The notes under the pieces were generated by a model. The model ran no database searches. It saw nothing but the letters and a program-made list of their open reading frames with translations, and had not been told where the DNA came from. A stretch of DNA of 5,795 bases from Sulfurovum sp. (GTDB lineage: Bacteria > Campylobacterota > Campylobacteria > Campylobacterales > Sulfurovaceae): the NCBI GenBank assembly GCA_027083995.1, contig JALWME010000061.1, forward strand, positions 1-5,795. Direction: 5' to 3'. Every line of letters starts with the position of its first letter. Position 1 is the stretch's first letter. The translations under genes were made by a program, and so were the position numbers. This document shows, one piece after another, positions 4,515-5,795 of this stretch.

Positions 4515-5697
4515 GATTATAGAATTAAAAAATGGTCTTGAAAATGTACAAGGGTTTTACTGTGGTGCAACAAACGTAGGTATGCGTCCAAATAAAAATC
4601 AAGGAGATGTAGCCTTTATACGTTCTGCTGTGCCTTGTGACATCTCTGCTGTATTTACCTCAAATACCTTTCAGGCAGCTCCGATTAAACATTTTCAACG
4701 CTATCCTAAAGATTTTCAAACAGACTTTGTACTCATCAATGCCAAAAATGCCAATGCCATGACTGGTAACGATGGTATAAAAGATATTGACACTATCTTG
4801 TCAACACTTTCAAACAAAGAAAAGGTAACAAATCCTGTAATGTCCTCTACAGGGGTCATAGGTTATCGTTTACCTGTTGACAAAATTATTAGTGCATTTG
4901 ATACACTTGATTTTAAAGTAAAACACTCTGATGATGCTGCACGTGCGATTATGACTACAGATAGCTTCAAAAAAGAGTTGGCTTATAAAGTAGAACTTGA
5001 AGATGGTACCGCATTTACTCTGGCTGCCATCTGTAAAGGGGCAGGGATGATAAACCCTGCCATGGCTACAATGCTCTGCTTTATCACTACTGATGCAGCT
5101 GTACCCAAAGCAGATATGGATACTCTACTCAAACAATCAACGGAGCACTCGTTTAACCGTATCTCTGTAGATGGGGATACCTCTACCAATGACACAGTCA
5201 TGTTACTTGCAAATAAACTATCAGGCAACTACCATAAAGAAGCTTTTACACAAGCACTCAACAAAATTATGTTTGAACTAGCCATGATGATACTTCGTGA
5301 TGGTGAAGGGGCAAACAAACTGGTGGCCTTTGAAGTCAAAGGTGCAAAAACACTTGAAGATGCAAAAACAGCTTCTATGGCACTGAGCAATTCTCTACTT
5401 GTCAAAACTGCACTCTTTGGAGAAGATCCAAACTGGGGACGTATCGCCTCAACCATAGGTGCGTCTGGTATAGCCTGTGATGAAGAGACACTGACTATTC
5501 ACTACGATGACCTGCTCATCTACTCTAATAAATTTAGAGAACTTGACAAGATGCGTGAAGAACAGGCTTACAGGATTATGAAAAAAGAGAGCTTCAAAGT
5601 GACATGTGACATCGGCTTGGGTACTGCCTCTTATGCCTCTTATGGTTGTGATTTGAGTTATGAATACATCAAAATAAATGCTGAGTACAGGACATAA
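4507..5697 (+). CDS. argJ: Glutamate N-acetyltransferase / ornithine acetyltransferase (ArgJ)
   Basis: ArgJ moves the acetyl group from N-acetylornithine to glutamate, recycling acetyl groups in arginine synthesis; some members also use acetyl-CoA and make the first intermediate. The 396-residue precursor is normal length. It should self-cleave inside KGAGMINPAMATML (177-190) between A187 and T188, with T188 as the new N-terminal nucleophile of the beta chain. MSSTGVIG (112-119) carries the likely oxyanion pair T115 and G116. DGDTSTNDT (222-230), GEDPNWGRI (305-313) and the C-terminal NAEYRT are further signatures. It starts with TTG at 4507, and the 122-bp gap after the channel gene holds the duplicated channel tail that provides its ribosome binding site. 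No separate promoter is evident, so readthrough from rpmB and the channel gene is likely. The sequence cannot tell whether it is mono- or bifunctional. Confidence 0.96.
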   Translation: MYKIIELKNGLENVQGFYCGATNVGMRPNKNQGDVAFIRSAVPCDISAVFTSNTFQAAPIKHFQRYPKDFQTDFVLINAKNANAMTGNDGIKDIDTILSTLSNKEKVTNPVMSSTGVIGYRLPVDKIISAFDTLDFKVKHSDDAARAIMTTDSFKKELAYKVELEDGTAFTLAAICKGAGMINPAMATMLCFITTDAAVPKADMDTLLKQSTEHSFNRISVDGDTSTNDTVMLLANKLSGNYHKEAFTQALNKIMFELAMMILRDGEGANKLVAFEVKGAKTLEDAKTASMALSNSLLVKTALFGEDPNWGRIASTIGASGIACDEETLTIHYDDLLIYSNKFRELDKMREEQAYRIMKKESFKVTCDIGLGTASYASYGCDLSYEYIKINAEYRT

Positions 5698-5715
5698 TTA
5701 ATCTTTGTCAATTTT

Positions 5716-5744
5716 TTGTTATGCTTAACGCGTTATACTATACT
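5716..5744 (+). promoter_or_regulatory. Promoter for the last gene (TTGTTA, 17 bp, TATACT)
   Basis: TTGTTA (5716-5721) and TATACT (5739-5744) are 17 bp apart, the ideal sigma-70 spacing; a start near 5751 leaves a leader of about 17 nt. The -10 lies in three tandem TATAC units (5734-5748), which offer overlapping alternatives. A perfect 10-bp palindrome, TAACGCGTTA (5726-5735), occupies the spacer and could be an operator. Confidence 0.6.
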
Positions 5745-5767
5745 ATACCTAAACACAAAGGAGACAA

Positions 5768-5795
5768 ATGTTACACGAATATAGAGATGAAATAC
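5768..5795 (+). CDS. Start of a probable YdcH/DUF465 small protein, cut by the window edge
   Basis: Only nine codons are visible: MLHEYRDEI. They follow a strong ribosome binding site (AAGGAG, 5758-5763, 4 nt before ATG) and a good promoter, so a gene almost certainly begins here. The opening closely resembles YdcH/DUF465 proteins, whose starts read like M-x-x-EYRD-x-I (E. coli YdcH begins MFPEYRDLI). These are coiled-coil proteins of about 70-80 residues with no established function. The family call rests on nine residues and is tentative. I recall a small protein of this kind near rpmB in C. jejuni, which would fit the neighbourhood. Confidence 0.55.

Noticed and set aside
5691..5717. GACA/TGTC plus T-run as the argJ terminator
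   Set aside because: The stem is only 4 bp with a 12-nt or longer A/T loop, too weak to support.

Overview
The window is a compact chromosomal segment of a member of the Campylobacterota (epsilonproteobacteria), most likely a free-living Sulfurovum/Sulfurimonas-type lineage. Three things suggest this. The genes are A+T-rich (about 40% G+C by eye) and tightly packed. rpmB and rpe are divergent neighbours, with a dnaQ-type exonuclease beyond rpe and a 2TM-RCK potassium channel directly after rpmB; from memory the same pairings occur in Campylobacter jejuni and Helicobacter pylori. The argJ protein and the first residues of the last gene also read like Campylobacterota sequences. The genus is inferred, not shown.

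Left part (1-2661): the 3' end of a plus-strand EI24/CysZ-like membrane protein gene meets, tail to tail, a minus-strand operon read right to left: rpe, trpF, DEDDh exonuclease. The two facing stop codons share a TTAA. rpe and trpF are 16 bp apart, across three copies of a heptamer; trpF and the exonuclease gene overlap by 17 bp. Rpe (pentose phosphates) and TrpF (tryptophan synthesis) both act on pentose-phosphate-derived substrates, but the cluster reads as housekeeping genes rather than a dedicated pathway.

Middle (2662-3008): a 347-bp divergent intergenic region with an extended -10 promoter for rpe and a TATAAT promoter for rpmB. Between them lies an unusually G+C-rich, hairpin-rich island of about 120 bp that no gene explains.

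Right part (3009-5795): rpmB (ribosomal protein L28), then a potassium channel gene, then argJ (arginine biosynthesis), all on the plus strand. The channel-argJ junction carries a 27-bp near-duplicate of the channel gene's 3' end. The second copy provides the GAGGAG ribosome binding site and the TTG start of argJ, and about 100 bp of unexplained, hairpin-rich sequence separates the copies. After argJ a clear promoter leads into the first nine codons of a probable YdcH/DUF465 small protein, cut by the window edge.

I found no phage, CRISPR, toxin-antitoxin or biosynthetic system here, and nothing that amounts to a new multi-gene system. The points most worth following are the duplicated channel/argJ junction with its insert and the structured island between rpe and rpmB.
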